Positions 1 to 8,036 of a stretch of DNA of 43,923 bases are shown piece after piece. The notes under the pieces are model-generated. The model saw only the letters and a program-made list of their open reading frames with translations, had not been told where the DNA came from and ran no database searches. A program made the translations under genes and the position numbers. The stretch's first letter is position 1. Every line of letters starts with the position of its first letter. Source of the stretch: JBBSHJ01 sp038253135 (GTDB lineage: Bacteria > Actinomycetota > Actinomycetes > Mycobacteriales > QHCD01); assembly GCA_038253135.1 (NCBI GenBank), contig JBBSHJ010000016.1:1-43923 (forward strand), in the 5' to 3' direction.

Positions 1-240
1 CAGGCGGACGTCCCATCCGGTGACGTGCAGGCGACCGTCCTCGCGGTCGTGTCCGCTGATGCCGTGGGAGTTGAGTGCCGTGAGCGCCTCTCGGGCGCGG
101 GGCCAGGAGGTCATCCGTACCCAGGCGGTGCCATCGAGCGGGTCGCGGACGACCTCGACAGGGGCGCCGTTTCCGTTGCAGGCAGTCGTCTCGCGGCAGA
201 TTCGGATTACCAGGTCGGTGTCAACGGTGGGTGCGCTCAT
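1..240 (-). CDS. Hypothetical protein, C-terminus cut by the window edge
   Basis: An open frame of 80 codons runs from an ATG at 240 to the left edge. A clear AGGAG lies 7 bases upstream of the ATG. The visible protein begins MSAPTVDTDLVIRICRE and holds several charged residues, two cysteines and tryptophans, with no signal peptide or membrane segment. I do not recognise the family. The start lies 2 bases after the stop of the preceding remnant frame on the same strand, so the two were probably cotranscribed. Codon use is GC-rich at third positions, which supports real coding. The gene continues beyond the window, so its length and function cannot be judged. Confidence 0.55.
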   Translation of the reverse strand, partial: MSAPTVDTDLVIRICRETTACNGNGAPVEVVRDPLDGTAWVRMTSWPRAREALTALNSHGISGHDREDGRLHVTGWDVRL

Positions 241-242
241 CG

Positions 243-488
243 TCATCTCCTGCGGGTGATCAGTTCGACGCCGAGGGCGTGGCTGGCCGGGTGCTCTTGC
301 GGGCGCGAGGCCGCGACGCGGGCGTCGGCGGCCGGCGGGCCGGGGGCCTGGCCCCGCACTACCCGGGTGGCTTCGGTCAGGCTGGTGGTCAGCCGGTCGC
401 GGTCGGCGCTGAGTTCCTCGATGCGGCCTTTGTGTTGTAGGCACTTTCGGGGCTCTCGGCTACAGGCCGGGACGAGCCTAGTCGGTGT
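243..488 (-). pseudogene. Start-less remnant frame with a coiled-coil-like segment
   Basis: An open frame of about 81 codons ends with TGA at 243-245, directly before the next gene's ATG. It contains the segment GRIEELSADRDRLTTSLTEA, which looks like a coiled coil. No ATG, GTG or TTG start is present in frame; the frame opens only because the stop of the upstream DUF1232 gene (489-491) closes it. I infer that this is the 3' end of a gene whose 5' part was lost, joined to unrelated DNA somewhere between about 440 and 488. The family is not recognised. A coding frame with an unusual start cannot be excluded. Confidence 0.35.
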
Positions 489-956
489 TCAACTCCCCCC
501 TCGCCCACCCAGCCCTTTCGTCGACTTCGCGTCGTGGCTGGGCGGCGGTGGCGGGCCGGACGGCAGCCCCGCCAGCCGGAGGATCGTTTCGAGCCCGGAC
601 GGCGTACCGGGCCAGTGCCGTGCCAGCGCCTCGGGGCCGGCGTGCCGGACGACCGAGCGCAGTGCGATGACCACGATGACGGCGTCGTCGGCGTAGCCGA
701 GCACCGGGATGAAGTCGGGCACCAGATCGATCGGCAGCAGCAGGTAGCAAAGGAGCAGGACGAGCCGGACCCGCACGCCGCGCGGCAGCTCGTGGTCGCC
801 CGCCAGCCGGCGGAGCAGGCGGACCACGTCCGGCAGCAGCCGAAGCGCGTCCCGCAGCCGGGTCTCATCGGGCTTCACCCGCCACAGCACGACGAGCAGG
901 ACCGCCCACATGAGGCCCAGTCCGGCGAGGATGCCCAGCAGGGCCTGCCACCACAT
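489..956 (-). CDS. DUF1232 (YkvA-like) small membrane protein
   Basis: This is a 155-residue protein with an N-terminal transmembrane helix (about residues 3-25). A basic stretch follows, then the DUF1232 core with the hallmark LLLPIDLVPDFIPVLGYADD at about 80-105. The C-terminus is proline-rich. DUF1232 proteins are small membrane-associated proteins of unknown role; the core is a hydrophobic hairpin-like segment. I chose ATG 956 because AGGAG stands 11 bases before it. A longer TTG start at 989 would add 11 residues but has a poorer ribosome-site distance. The gene lies divergent from the secreted nuclease at 1205 and its stop abuts the remnant frame downstream. Confidence 0.85.
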   Translation of the reverse strand: MWWQALLGILAGLGLMWAVLLVVLWRVKPDETRLRDALRLLPDVVRLLRRLAGDHELPRGVRVRLVLLLCYLLLPIDLVPDFIPVLGYADDAVIVVIALRSVVRHAGPEALARHWPGTPSGLETILRLAGLPSGPPPPPSHDAKSTKGLGGRGGS

Positions 957-1204
957 CGGGTCGTGCGCTCCTCGGGTCGTCGACGCCAATTGAGCCCGAT
1001 CATCCTCCGTGCCGCTCTGCTCGGCGGGAAGGGCGGGACGCGGTCAGACGAGGGTGGCGACGATGTCGAAGCCTGTGATGCGGCTCTGGCCGAAGCTGCC
1101 CAACCGGACCCATCCCACTGCGCGCCGGCGTCCGATTCGGACGATGCGAGTACGTTGCCCGCGGTGACGGGTTACCGTCGGGCCATCTGACGAACGGGGG
1201 CACG

Positions 1205-2521
1205 ATGCGCCGAGGCCCCGACTACGGCTGGCCGGTACATCGGCAGGTCGCGCCGAGGAGTCGGCTCAAGGTCGGTGCCTGGTCGGTTGCCGGCGCACTG
1301 GTGGCCGCGGCGGTCATCGGCGGGGTCATCGGCAGCAGCCAAGGCAGGCACCCCTCCGCCGCCCCGCACGGGGCCGCGCAATCCCCGACCTCGGCGACCC
1401 GCACGCACCCGGCCGCCGTCACAACGCCGACCTCGAGTGCGGCGGCCACAACGGAGCCCGCCCCGACCGTGCCCGCCCCCACCGTGCCCGCCCCCACCGT
1501 GCCCGCCCCGACCGTGCCCGCCCCGACCGTGCCCGCCCCCACCGTGCCCGCCTCGACCGTGCCCGCCCCCACCGTGCCCGCCTCGCGCGCGGCTGCGAGC
1601 TCCGCGCAGCCACGGCGTACGACGTCCCCGCCGCGCCCGAGCAGGGTTGCTCACCCGCCGGCCGCGACACCGGTGCTGGCGCTCGTGAGCGGCCTGGCCG
1701 TCAAGGGCCGCGCGCCGATGACCGGCTATGACCGGGAGCAGTTCGGCCAGCCGTGGTACGACGAGGATGGCAACGGGTGCGACACCCGCAATGACACGCT
1801 CCGGCGCGACCTCACCGCGATCGTGATCAAGCCCGACTCGAGCGGCTGCTCGGTGCTGAGCGGCCGCCTCGCCGATCCCTATACCGGCGACACGATCAGC
1901 TTCCAGCGCGGCCGGAGGACGAGCAGCGCGGTGCAGATCGACCACATCGTCGCGCTCGGTGACGCATGGCAGACCGGTGCCCAGTACTGGACCGCCGAGG
2001 AGCGCCGCGCCTTCGCCAACGACCCGCTCGAGCTGCTGGCCGTCGACGGCTCGACGAACGAATCCAAGGGCGACGGCGACACCGCGACCTGGCTGCCGCC
2101 GAACAAGGCGTTCCGCTGCTCGTACGTCGCCCGGCAGGCCGCCGTGAAGGCGACTTACCGGCTATGGGTCACCGCCGCCGAGGCCGCGGCGATGCGGCGC
2201 GTCCTCGCCGGTTGCCCGGCCACGCCGGTGCCGACATCGCCCACCGCGCCGTTGATGCCGGAGCTCGCGGCCGCGACCACCCAGCCCGCGACGGTCGCGC
2301 CGACGACCGAAGCCGCCGTACCCACCGCCTACCCGGCCGCAGTACCCCCCGCATTTCCGACCACCGCAGAGCCGACCACGGCTCCTCCGGCTCCCAGCCG
2401 TGCCGGCGGCGGCGACCACGGCGGCGCGACCGCCCAATGCAACGACGGCACATTCTCCTATGCCGCGCACCATCGGGGCGCCTGCTCGCACCACCACGGC
2501 GTCGCCGTCTGGTTCCGCTGA
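1205..2521 (+). CDS. Anchored or secreted DUF1524/HNH nuclease with C-terminal DUF3761
   Basis: The protein has 438 residues. A membrane or signal-anchor segment lies at about 23-45. A low-complexity linker with eight PAPTV repeats follows (about 85-125). The DUF1524 (GmrSD-type HNH) nuclease domain spans about 160-340, with the metal-binding/catalytic QIDHIVALGDAW motif near 245. A second proline/threonine-rich linker leads to a C-terminal DUF3761 motif, HHRGACSHHHGVAVWF. DUF1524 enzymes without a GmrS/D partner are often extracellular nucleases; I infer cleavage of environmental or target-cell DNA outside the membrane. The ATG at 1205 is preceded by a GGGGG tract. No immunity or secretion-system gene is adjacent, so a toxin role is not supported. 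Confidence 0.9.
   Translation: MRRGPDYGWPVHRQVAPRSRLKVGAWSVAGALVAAAVIGGVIGSSQGRHPSAAPHGAAQSPTSATRTHPAAVTTPTSSAAATTEPAPTVPAPTVPAPTVPAPTVPAPTVPAPTVPASTVPAPTVPASRAAASSAQPRRTTSPPRPSRVAHPPAATPVLALVSGLAVKGRAPMTGYDREQFGQPWYDEDGNGCDTRNDTLRRDLTAIVIKPDSSGCSVLSGRLADPYTGDTISFQRGRRTSSAVQIDHIVALGDAWQTGAQYWTAEERRAFANDPLELLAVDGSTNESKGDGDTATWLPPNKAFRCSYVARQAAVKATYRLWVTAAEAAAMRRVLAGCPATPVPTSPTAPLMPELAAATTQPATVAPTTEAAVPTAYPAAVPPAFPTTAEPTTAPPAPSRAGGGDHGGATAQCNDGTFSYAAHHRGACSHHHGVAVWFR
1457..1576 (+). repeat. Eight 15-bp tandem repeats encoding PAPTV
   Basis: Eight in-frame units of 15 bp encode PAPTV (the seventh is PASTV). They form the stiff extracellular linker between the membrane anchor and the nuclease domain. 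Units differ only at a few wobble positions, so the copy number is probably variable between strains. Confidence 0.9.
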
Positions 2522-2598
2522 CCTCGCCGGCCGACGGATCAACCCGGCGCTCGATCGGCCCGAACGCGAGCCACCTGTGCACCCCGAGAACGCGCGGC

Positions 2599-2620
2599 CC
2601 GGTGCCTCCTGCGGCACCGG
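2599..2620. terminator. Hairpin between convergent genes
   Basis: A perfect 8-bp stem (CCGGTGCC/GGCACCGG) with a 6-base loop lies between the convergent nuclease gene and ABC-2 permease gene. There is no U-run, as is usual for actinobacterial terminator hairpins. It could serve either strand. The rest of the 176-bp gap holds no gene that I can support. Confidence 0.4.
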
Positions 2621-2697
2621 ACGCGCGGCCCGGTGAGCGGACGGACGTCCCTGACGAGTCCGCGCGGTGGGTATCCGACGTCCGCCGGATTGGTTCC

Positions 2698-3480
2698 TCA
2701 GCTGGTCGCGCTGGTGTAACGAGCCACTCCGAGGTGCCACACCGTGACGGTGAGCAGGCACAGCAATACGGCCGCTCCCGCACCGACCGGAACGGCGGCC
2801 AGCGACGCCGACCGGGTCGCCACACTCGCCGGCAGCGTGGAGACGACGGCGAGGGGGATCACGTAGGTCAGGAACAGACGCAGCGGCCGTCGATAGATGC
2901 TGATGGGGTATCCGGCGAATCGCCACAAGCCGTCGTACACGATGTCCAGGTCGAAATTGAGCGCCCAGAAAACCACCGCCGCGAGCAGGGCCCGAACCGC
3001 CCACATGATGACGGCGCCGCAGAGCACGAGCACGGCCCACGCGATGATCCGTGCCGGCGTCATTCCGTGCTGCCGCGCCAACCCGTATCCGACCACACCG
3101 GCGCCGAGCACGGTCTGCGTCAGGGCCAGGGGCGCGCAGCTGCTGAAGCTGGTGAGGAAGACGGCCGGCGCCGGCTGGGTGAGCAGCGCGTCGAACTCCC
3201 CCTCCTGCACCTGCTTGCCAAGCCAGCGCAGGCTCGGCTCCACGAAGGCTTCCCGCAGACCGCTGACGATCTGGAACGTGCCGACCAGCGTCACCGCTTG
3301 ATCCGCGCTCCATCCGCTCAGGCTGGAGGTCCTGCTGAAGACCATGGCCAACGCGGTCAGGGTGGCGAAAAGATTGATCGCGGTGAGCATCAGCGCGAAG
3401 ACGAGATCGGCGCGGAACGCGACCTGGCGCCGCAGCGACAGCGAGAAGAGGATCCCGAAGATCCGCAGCAGCCTGACCAT
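2698..3480 (-). CDS. ABC-2 type transporter permease (second membrane subunit)
   Basis: This 260-residue protein has about six hydrophobic segments and starts MVRLLRIFGILFSLSLRRQV. It fits the ABC-2 permease family that pairs with ABC-2 ATPases (the ABC-2 family transporter protein/DUF990-like class). It has no ATPase motifs. The ATG lies 6 bases after the stop of the other permease, and all three subunits run in the same direction, so this is the last gene of a three-gene exporter operon. The pair of permeases with one ATPase suggests a heterodimeric membrane channel. The substrate is unknown. The residues FVEPSLRWLGKQVQEGEFDALLTQP match the cytoplasmic loop found in this class. Confidence 0.85.
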   Translation of the reverse strand: MVRLLRIFGILFSLSLRRQVAFRADLVFALMLTAINLFATLTALAMVFSRTSSLSGWSADQAVTLVGTFQIVSGLREAFVEPSLRWLGKQVQEGEFDALLTQPAPAVFLTSFSSCAPLALTQTVLGAGVVGYGLARQHGMTPARIIAWAVLVLCGAVIMWAVRALLAAVVFWALNFDLDIVYDGLWRFAGYPISIYRRPLRLFLTYVIPLAVVSTLPASVATRSASLAAVPVGAGAAVLLCLLTVTVWHLGVARYTSATS

Positions 3481-3486
3481 CCGGCC

Positions 3487-4254
3487 TCACGCCCCGACCG
3501 CGGTGAAGCGGCCCAGGCCGCGCCGCCAGATCACGACCGCGAGGGCGATCAGGACCGCGAGCCAGCCGATCTGGGCCGCGTACGCCGCCGCCAGCGTGCT
3601 GCCCCGCAGCATTCCGGCGGCAGTTTCGGCCGGCAGGCCGAGCATCGGCCAGAACGGCAGCACATGACCCAGTGAGCGCAGGGGCTGGGGCAGCAGGCCG
3701 ATGGGCGCCGCGGTGCCGCCGAGCAGGAAGATCACCGTCTCGCCGAGGCCGACGACCGCATGGGCGCGGTCGGTCCACAGCGCGGACAGAGCCAGCGTGT
3801 AGGTGAAGACGAACCGCAGCGTCCCGGCCAGCAGGACGGCCGGCACCGCCAACCGCAGACCCGCCGCCGTGACGTGCGTTGACGTGACCGCGGCCGCCAG
3901 CGCGACGAAGGGCAGCCCGAAGACCACATGCCAGAGCCGAAAACCGATATTCGACCCGATGAAATCGATGACGACGGGTTGGGGGAGTAGCAGCGCGCCG
4001 GACAGGGTCCCGCTGTAAATCCCGTTGGACAGGGTGTGGTGCTCGAAGGACACGGTGAGCAGCTGTACGGCGAGGAGTACGACGAAGTACGTCGCCACCG
4101 TGTCCGAGCCCGGCAGCGCGGCCGACCACACGAACAGGCCGAGCAGCGGCGTCACCGCCTGCCCGACGACGATCGTGATCAGGAACGACCGCCAGGTCCA
4201 CTGCTCCAGCGAGCTGCGCCAGATCGCCAGCCGGACGAGGGCGAAAGTCCTCAT
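3487..4254 (-). CDS. ABC-2 type transporter permease (first membrane subunit)
   Basis: The protein has 255 residues with about six transmembrane helices, starting MRTFALVRLAIWRSSLEQWT. It belongs to the ABC-2 permeases and would form the export channel with the next gene's product. Its ATG overlaps the ATPase stop codon (ATGA at 4251-4254), which implies translational coupling. A much longer open frame continues upstream to 4563 but lies inside the ATPase gene in another frame, so I reject that extension. Function as a drug or lipid exporter is inferred from the divergent MerR-type regulator only. Confidence 0.87.
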   Translation of the reverse strand: MRTFALVRLAIWRSSLEQWTWRSFLITIVVGQAVTPLLGLFVWSAALPGSDTVATYFVVLLAVQLLTVSFEHHTLSNGIYSGTLSGALLLPQPVVIDFIGSNIGFRLWHVVFGLPFVALAAAVTSTHVTAAGLRLAVPAVLLAGTLRFVFTYTLALSALWTDRAHAVVGLGETVIFLLGGTAAPIGLLPQPLRSLGHVLPFWPMLGLPAETAAGMLRGSTLAAAYAAQIGWLAVLIALAVVIWRRGLGRFTAVGA

Positions 4255-5276
4255 GCTGAAGCCACCCGGTAGAAGCGGTCGATCACCGACTCCAGCGGCG
4301 GGTCGGTCACGGTGAGATCGGAGACCCGCACCTCGGCCAGCAGCGCAGCGGTCACCCGCGGCACGTCGGTGCGCGGGACCCTCAGCGTGACGTGGTCCGG
4401 CCCCGCGTCCGCTACCTCGCCGTACCGCTCCCATTCGACGACGGCCGCTTCGTCGCCCTGCTGCACGCGGATGAGCTTGCTCGGTGAGAGCCGCGCGGCG
4501 AGCGCGGGCAGGCTGCCGTCGTACCGGAGCCGCCCTCGATCGATGAGCAGGACGCGCGAGCACAACGCCTCAACCTCGGTCATGTAGTGGCTGGTCAGCA
4601 TGACCGTGGCGTCGGTGGTGCGCGCATAGTCGGCGACGTGCCGGCGTACGGCGATCGCCGCGGTCGCGTCCAGACCGATGGTCGGCTCGTCCAGGAACAG
4701 CACGCGCGGGCGATGCACCAAGGCCAGAGCCAGGCCGGCGCGCATGCGCTCGCCGAGGCTCAGCGCCCGCAGCTGCCGGCCGAGCAGCGGGCCGAGGTCG
4801 AGAATGCCGGTCAGCTCGGCGACGTTGGCGCGGAAGCGGTCCTCGTTGATCTCATACAGCAGCCGGCGGTAGGCGAAGTTGTCCATCACGGTCAACTCGG
4901 TGGGGCCGGAGATCGGCGAGCTGCCGCGGACCAGCGCGATCTGCTTGAGGAAGTCCCGGTGGCGCCGATGCGGATCGAAGCCGAGCACCCTCGCCCGCCC
5001 GGCGGTGGGATGCAGGATGCCGGACAGGATCTTCATCGTAGTCGTCTTGCCGGCGCCGTTCGGGCCGATGAAACCGACCACCTGCCCGGCGGGGATCTGG
5101 AACGACACGTCCGACACCGCGGCGAGGTGCTTGTACTCACGATGCACCAGCGACCGGAAGGCGGCTCTCAACCCGGCGGTCCGGACCGGGACGCGGTACG
5201 TCATTGCCAGGCCGGCGACGTCGACGGTCGCCGGTCCTGACGGCGCCGGTACGCCGGTCCGGTAAGAGCTCATCAT
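4251..5276 (-). CDS. ABC-2 exporter ATP-binding protein
   Basis: The protein has about 341 residues. The Walker A motif GPNGAGKTTTMK is followed by a signature-like segment LSLGERMRAGLALALVH and Walker B VLFLDEPTIGLD, then the H-loop LTSHYMTEVEALC. The signature reads LSLGE, which is seen in the DrrA/NatA-like and ABC-2 ATPase class. A C-terminal extension of about 90 residues is typical of these subunits. It would energise the two downstream permeases. Two adjacent ATGs exist at 5276 and 5273, neither with a strong ribosome site; a longer start at 5300 (MHERRTLP) is possible. The gene is divergent from the MerR-type regulator, which probably controls it. Confidence 0.88.
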   Translation of the reverse strand: MMSSYRTGVPAPSGPATVDVAGLAMTYRVPVRTAGLRAAFRSLVHREYKHLAAVSDVSFQIPAGQVVGFIGPNGAGKTTTMKILSGILHPTAGRARVLGFDPHRRHRDFLKQIALVRGSSPISGPTELTVMDNFAYRRLLYEINEDRFRANVAELTGILDLGPLLGRQLRALSLGERMRAGLALALVHRPRVLFLDEPTIGLDATAAIAVRRHVADYARTTDATVMLTSHYMTEVEALCSRVLLIDRGRLRYDGSLPALAARLSPSKLIRVQQGDEAAVVEWERYGEVADAGPDHVTLRVPRTDVPRVTAALLAEVRVSDLTVTDPPLESVIDRFYRVASA

Positions 5277-5294
5277 GGGTAACGTACGACGCTC

Positions 5295-5308
5295 ATGCAA
5301 GATGCAAG
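5295..5308. promoter_or_regulatory. Divergent promoter region with ATGCAAG tandem repeat
   Basis: The 109-bp gap between the ABC exporter operon and the MerR-type gene contains two head-to-tail copies of ATGCAAG. MerR regulators usually bind between the -35 and -10 boxes of such divergent promoters. That this repeat is the operator is a guess; no convincing dyad was seen. Confidence 0.25.
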
Positions 5309-5385
5309 CTCTGCAGCGAATCCGAGGACGCTCACGCGGGGAGTCTCCGAATAACCTGCAGCGGTACTCGAGATGGTTGGTTGCG

Positions 5386-6087
5386 ATGCCGAGCTACCTG
5401 CGACCGATTGACCTGGCCCGGCGGGCCGGTCTCGGCCCGTCACAGATCCGCAATTACGAGCGCGACGGATTCCTGCCGCCCGCGGCCCGCAGCCCGGCCG
5501 GACACCGGCGATATGGCGAGGCGCACGCCGAGGCGCTCCGCGTGTCGCGGATTCTCATCACCGGGTACGGCTGGCAGATGGCGCTCGAGGCCATGCGGGC
5601 GGTCCACCGTGGAGATCGAGCGGCGCTCTACGAGATCGTCGATCGGTGCCATGCGCGACTCGACGAGTGCCGCCGCCGGATCGAATCCACCTTGGCGGCG
5701 CTCGACGATCTCCGGCCGTTGGTGCCCGTCCCTGCGCGGGGGTACGACGTCGGCATCGGCGCGGCCGCGGCCAGGGCCGGTGTCCGTGTCTCGGCGGTCC
5801 GGTTCTGGGACGAGCAGGGCCTGCTGCACCCGACGCGCGATGCCGCCGGCAATCGCCGGTACGACGGCACCCAGCTCACCCGGCTGCACGTCGTCGTACT
5901 TCTCCGGGCGGCCGGCTACCGGTCCACGGCGATCCGTTCGATCCTCGATGAGCTCGGTGCCGACCAGCCGGAGCCGGCTCGGCAGGCGCTCGAAGCGCAC
6001 CGCGCCTCGCTGGACGAGGCCAGCGAGCGCGCGGCCCTGGCCACGGCGACGGCGTACGCGTACTTCCGGCAAGGTGACGGAACGTGA
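5386..6087 (+). CDS. MerR-family regulator with two MerR-type DNA-binding domains
   Basis: The protein has 233 residues. The first winged-helix MerR domain lies at about 4-70 (RPIDLARRAGLGPSQIRNYE, then GFLPPAARSPAGHRRY). A second, diverged MerR domain lies at about 121-190 (GVRVSAVRFWDEQGLLHPTR, then GNRRYDGTQL). Such double-MerR proteins are known in actinobacteria as the TioE-like group. The ATG at 5386 starts exactly at the first domain; an upstream in-frame ATG at 5275 would add 37 unlikely residues. The neighbouring divergent ABC-2 operon suggests that it senses a toxic or cationic ligand and induces export. Ligand and mode are inferred. Confidence 0.85.
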   Translation: MPSYLRPIDLARRAGLGPSQIRNYERDGFLPPAARSPAGHRRYGEAHAEALRVSRILITGYGWQMALEAMRAVHRGDRAALYEIVDRCHARLDECRRRIESTLAALDDLRPLVPVPARGYDVGIGAAAARAGVRVSAVRFWDEQGLLHPTRDAAGNRRYDGTQLTRLHVVVLLRAAGYRSTAIRSILDELGADQPEPARQALEAHRASLDEASERAALATATAYAYFRQGDGT

Positions 6088-6263
6088 CCCGCCGCGTGCG
6101 GAGTTCTGCCGCTCTCACGCTGGCCGAAGACCGGCAGATCCACTCTCGATGCGAAGCAGAGCACGGGGACGTCGGCGGTCGAGCATCCGGACCGTCGGCC
6201 GGGTGGGTTGTACGGTCGCGCGAGGCCCACCGAACCGAGCAACCGAGACGAGGTGGTCGCGCC

Positions 6264-7001
6264 GTGACCGCACCCGAGCTTGCCGTCCTTCCCGAGAACT
6301 GGGAGTCGGCGCTGGCGATCGTCGCGCACCCCGACGACCTGGAATACGGGGCCGCATCGGCCGTCGCGCGCTGGACCGCGCAGGGCAAGCGGGTCGGCTA
6401 CTGCCTCGCGACCAGCGGCGAGGCCGGCATCGACGCGACCCGACCCGAGGAGGCCGGTCCGCTGCGCGAGGCCGAGGAGCGTGCCTCGGCGGCGATCGTC
6501 GGCGTCGACGCGGTCGAGTTCCTCGGCTTCCCCGACGGCATCCTCGAATACGGGTTGCCGCTGCGCCGTTCGTTCGCCGCCGCCATCCGCCGGCACCGGC
6601 CCGACATCGTCCTCTCGCTGAACCTTCGCGACACCTTCGGACCGGGGGCCCTCAACCAGGCCGACCACATCGCAACCGGCCGGGCCGTGCTCGACGCCGT
6701 CCGCGACGCCGCCAACCGGTGGGTCTTCCCGGAGCAGCTCGAGGACGGGCTGGCGCCGTGGCCGGAAGTGCGGACGGTGCTGTTCGCGGGATCGCCCGAG
6801 CCGACGCACGGGGTCGACGTGACCGAGACCCTGCGCCTGGGCGTCGACTCGCTGCGGGCGCACACGGCGTACCTCGCGGGGCTGGGCGACGGCAGCACGG
6901 ATCCGGAGAAGTTCCTGACGGCGATGGCCGAGCCGGCCGGCGAGCGGCTCGGTGTGCGGTACGGCGTCTCGTTCGAGGTGCTGACCTTCGGCGAGTTCTG
7001 A
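6264..7001 (+). CDS. PIG-L family (GlcNAc-PI de-N-acetylase / LmbE-like) zinc hydrolase
   Basis: The protein has 245 residues. The zinc-binding AHPDDLE motif lies near residue 22, and the second metal-ligand region QADHIATG is near 130. This family removes acetyl groups from N-acetylglucosamine-type substrates and includes MshB and Mca of mycothiol metabolism in actinobacteria. I cannot separate MshB, Mca or a generic deacetylase from the sequence alone; the 245-residue length is shorter than usual for MshB. I chose the GTG at 6264 because GAGGTGG stands before it. The longer frame from 6084 overlaps the regulator stop by four bases but carries non-homologous residues. A 176-bp gap without a recognisable gene precedes the start. 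Confidence 0.85.
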   Translation: MTAPELAVLPENWESALAIVAHPDDLEYGAASAVARWTAQGKRVGYCLATSGEAGIDATRPEEAGPLREAEERASAAIVGVDAVEFLGFPDGILEYGLPLRRSFAAAIRRHRPDIVLSLNLRDTFGPGALNQADHIATGRAVLDAVRDAANRWVFPEQLEDGLAPWPEVRTVLFAGSPEPTHGVDVTETLRLGVDSLRAHTAYLAGLGDGSTDPEKFLTAMAEPAGERLGVRYGVSFEVLTFGEF

Positions 7002-7064
7002 CGGGCGGGGGCGTCGGTACGCCGTCCTAGCATCCGGACGCCAGCGTAAGGAGGTGGTGGCGCC

Positions 7065-7163
7065 GTGAGTTGGCGTCGATTGACGAGGGAGCGCGCACCC
7101 GAGCTGGCTGGTCGCCGTGCTTCCCGGGCGAGGCGCGCAGCGACTGAGGAGGCCGCGGAGTGA
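7065..7163 (+). CDS. Short leader-like ORF that runs through a repeat element
   Basis: A GTG with a very strong ribosome site (AAGGAGGTGG) opens a 32-codon frame beginning VSWRRLTRERAPELAG. It ends in TGA overlapping the GTG of the next gene (GTGA at 7160-7163). Most of it is the dispersed repeat element at 7080-7150. The first codons resemble those of the next gene (VSWRR against VSWSD), so it may be the original gene start displaced by the element rather than a functional peptide. Confidence 0.3.
   Translation: MSWRRLTRERAPELAGRRASRARRAATEEAAE
7080..7150 (+). repeat. Dispersed repeat element, copy 1
   Basis: The segment begins TGACGAGGGAGCGCGCACCC and ends GAGGCGCGCAGCGACTGAGGAG. Both blocks recur in the array at 17397-17640. 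The middle part (CTGGCTGGTCGCCGTGCTTC) is not shared. It lies directly before a gene start. Confidence 0.75.
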
Positions 7164-7696
7164 GCTGGTCCGATGCTCCGTCGTGGATCAGCGCCGTCGC
7201 CGCGGCCGGTGCGCTGGCGGCCGCCGTGGTCGCCGGGGTGACCGCGCGACGCCTCTATGCGATCGAGCGGGCGCGGGACCGGCGGGCGTCGGCCGCCGAC
7301 GCCCGCCGTCAGGCCGCCGCCATCTCGGCCTGGGTCGCCGAGGCGGTCGGCCCCAACCCGGACGAGCGCTCGCCCGGTGTGGTCGTGGCCAACGCGTCCG
7401 ACACGGCCGTCCGCGACGTCTCGATCAGCGTGGTGATGCCGAGCGGTCAGAAGGACCCGCTCCGGCTCACCGTCCTGCCGCCGGGCGACTACTTCACGGT
7501 GGCCGAGCCGACGGCGTACCACTGGGGCTTTCCCAACCGACTCGACGCCCTGCAATATCCCGTTCGGCCGGTGATGCGCAGCCGCGAGTGGTACGTCGCG
7601 GAGCTGCGCTTCCGTGACGCGGCGGACCGGGAATGGCGCCGCGACGGCACGGGAACGCTCCGCCCGGTGAGCGGAAATGAGGGGAATTTCAGATAG
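7160..7696 (+). CDS. Hypothetical membrane-anchored protein
   Basis: The protein has 178 residues. One N-terminal transmembrane helix (about 8-28, ISAVAAAGALAAAVVAGVTA) is followed by a basic, arginine-rich stretch (30-55). A beta-rich C-terminal domain then has conserved-looking segments such as VVVANASDTAVRDVSISVV. I do not recognise a named family, though the organisation resembles small actinobacterial proteins with a helix and an Ig-like fold. The GTG at 7160 is preceded by GAGGAGG at good distance. It stands alone downstream of a repeat element. Location is inferred as the cytoplasmic membrane with the tail inside, given the arginines after the helix. Confidence 0.7.
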   Translation: MSWSDAPSWISAVAAAGALAAAVVAGVTARRLYAIERARDRRASAADARRQAAAISAWVAEAVGPNPDERSPGVVVANASDTAVRDVSISVVMPSGQKDPLRLTVLPPGDYFTVAEPTAYHWGFPNRLDALQYPVRPVMRSREWYVAELRFRDAADREWRRDGTGTLRPVSGNEGNFR

Positions 7697-8036
7697 TCGA
7701 CCTCGAGGAGAGCGCCTTACCCGCTGCGAGCTGGAGGTGGCAGCCGTCACCCGCGATTCCGGGCCGGCTGCCCGTCGGTGAGGGGTGAGAACGAAGCCGG
7801 GTGTCACAGAACGCTGCTGGAGCAAACCTGGCCATCCGACTTCCAGAAGTGCTGGCGCCGTCCGCCGAGCCGCTCGAGTGCGCGATGCGCGTGAGACCGG
7901 ACGGTCGCGCTGTGTGCCGACTGAGCCGAAGCGCTGCTGGGCGCACGATCGCTGTGCTATACCGGTCCAGCGCGCCGGCGAGACCGGTGGTGCGTGCCAC
8001 CGGGCCGGCTCGTCCCGGACGATCGTGGGGACTGCA

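Noticed and set aside
2162..4201. 679-codon minus-strand frame
   Set aside because: It crosses two ABC-2 permease genes and the nuclease gene out of frame, with an Arg-rich product.
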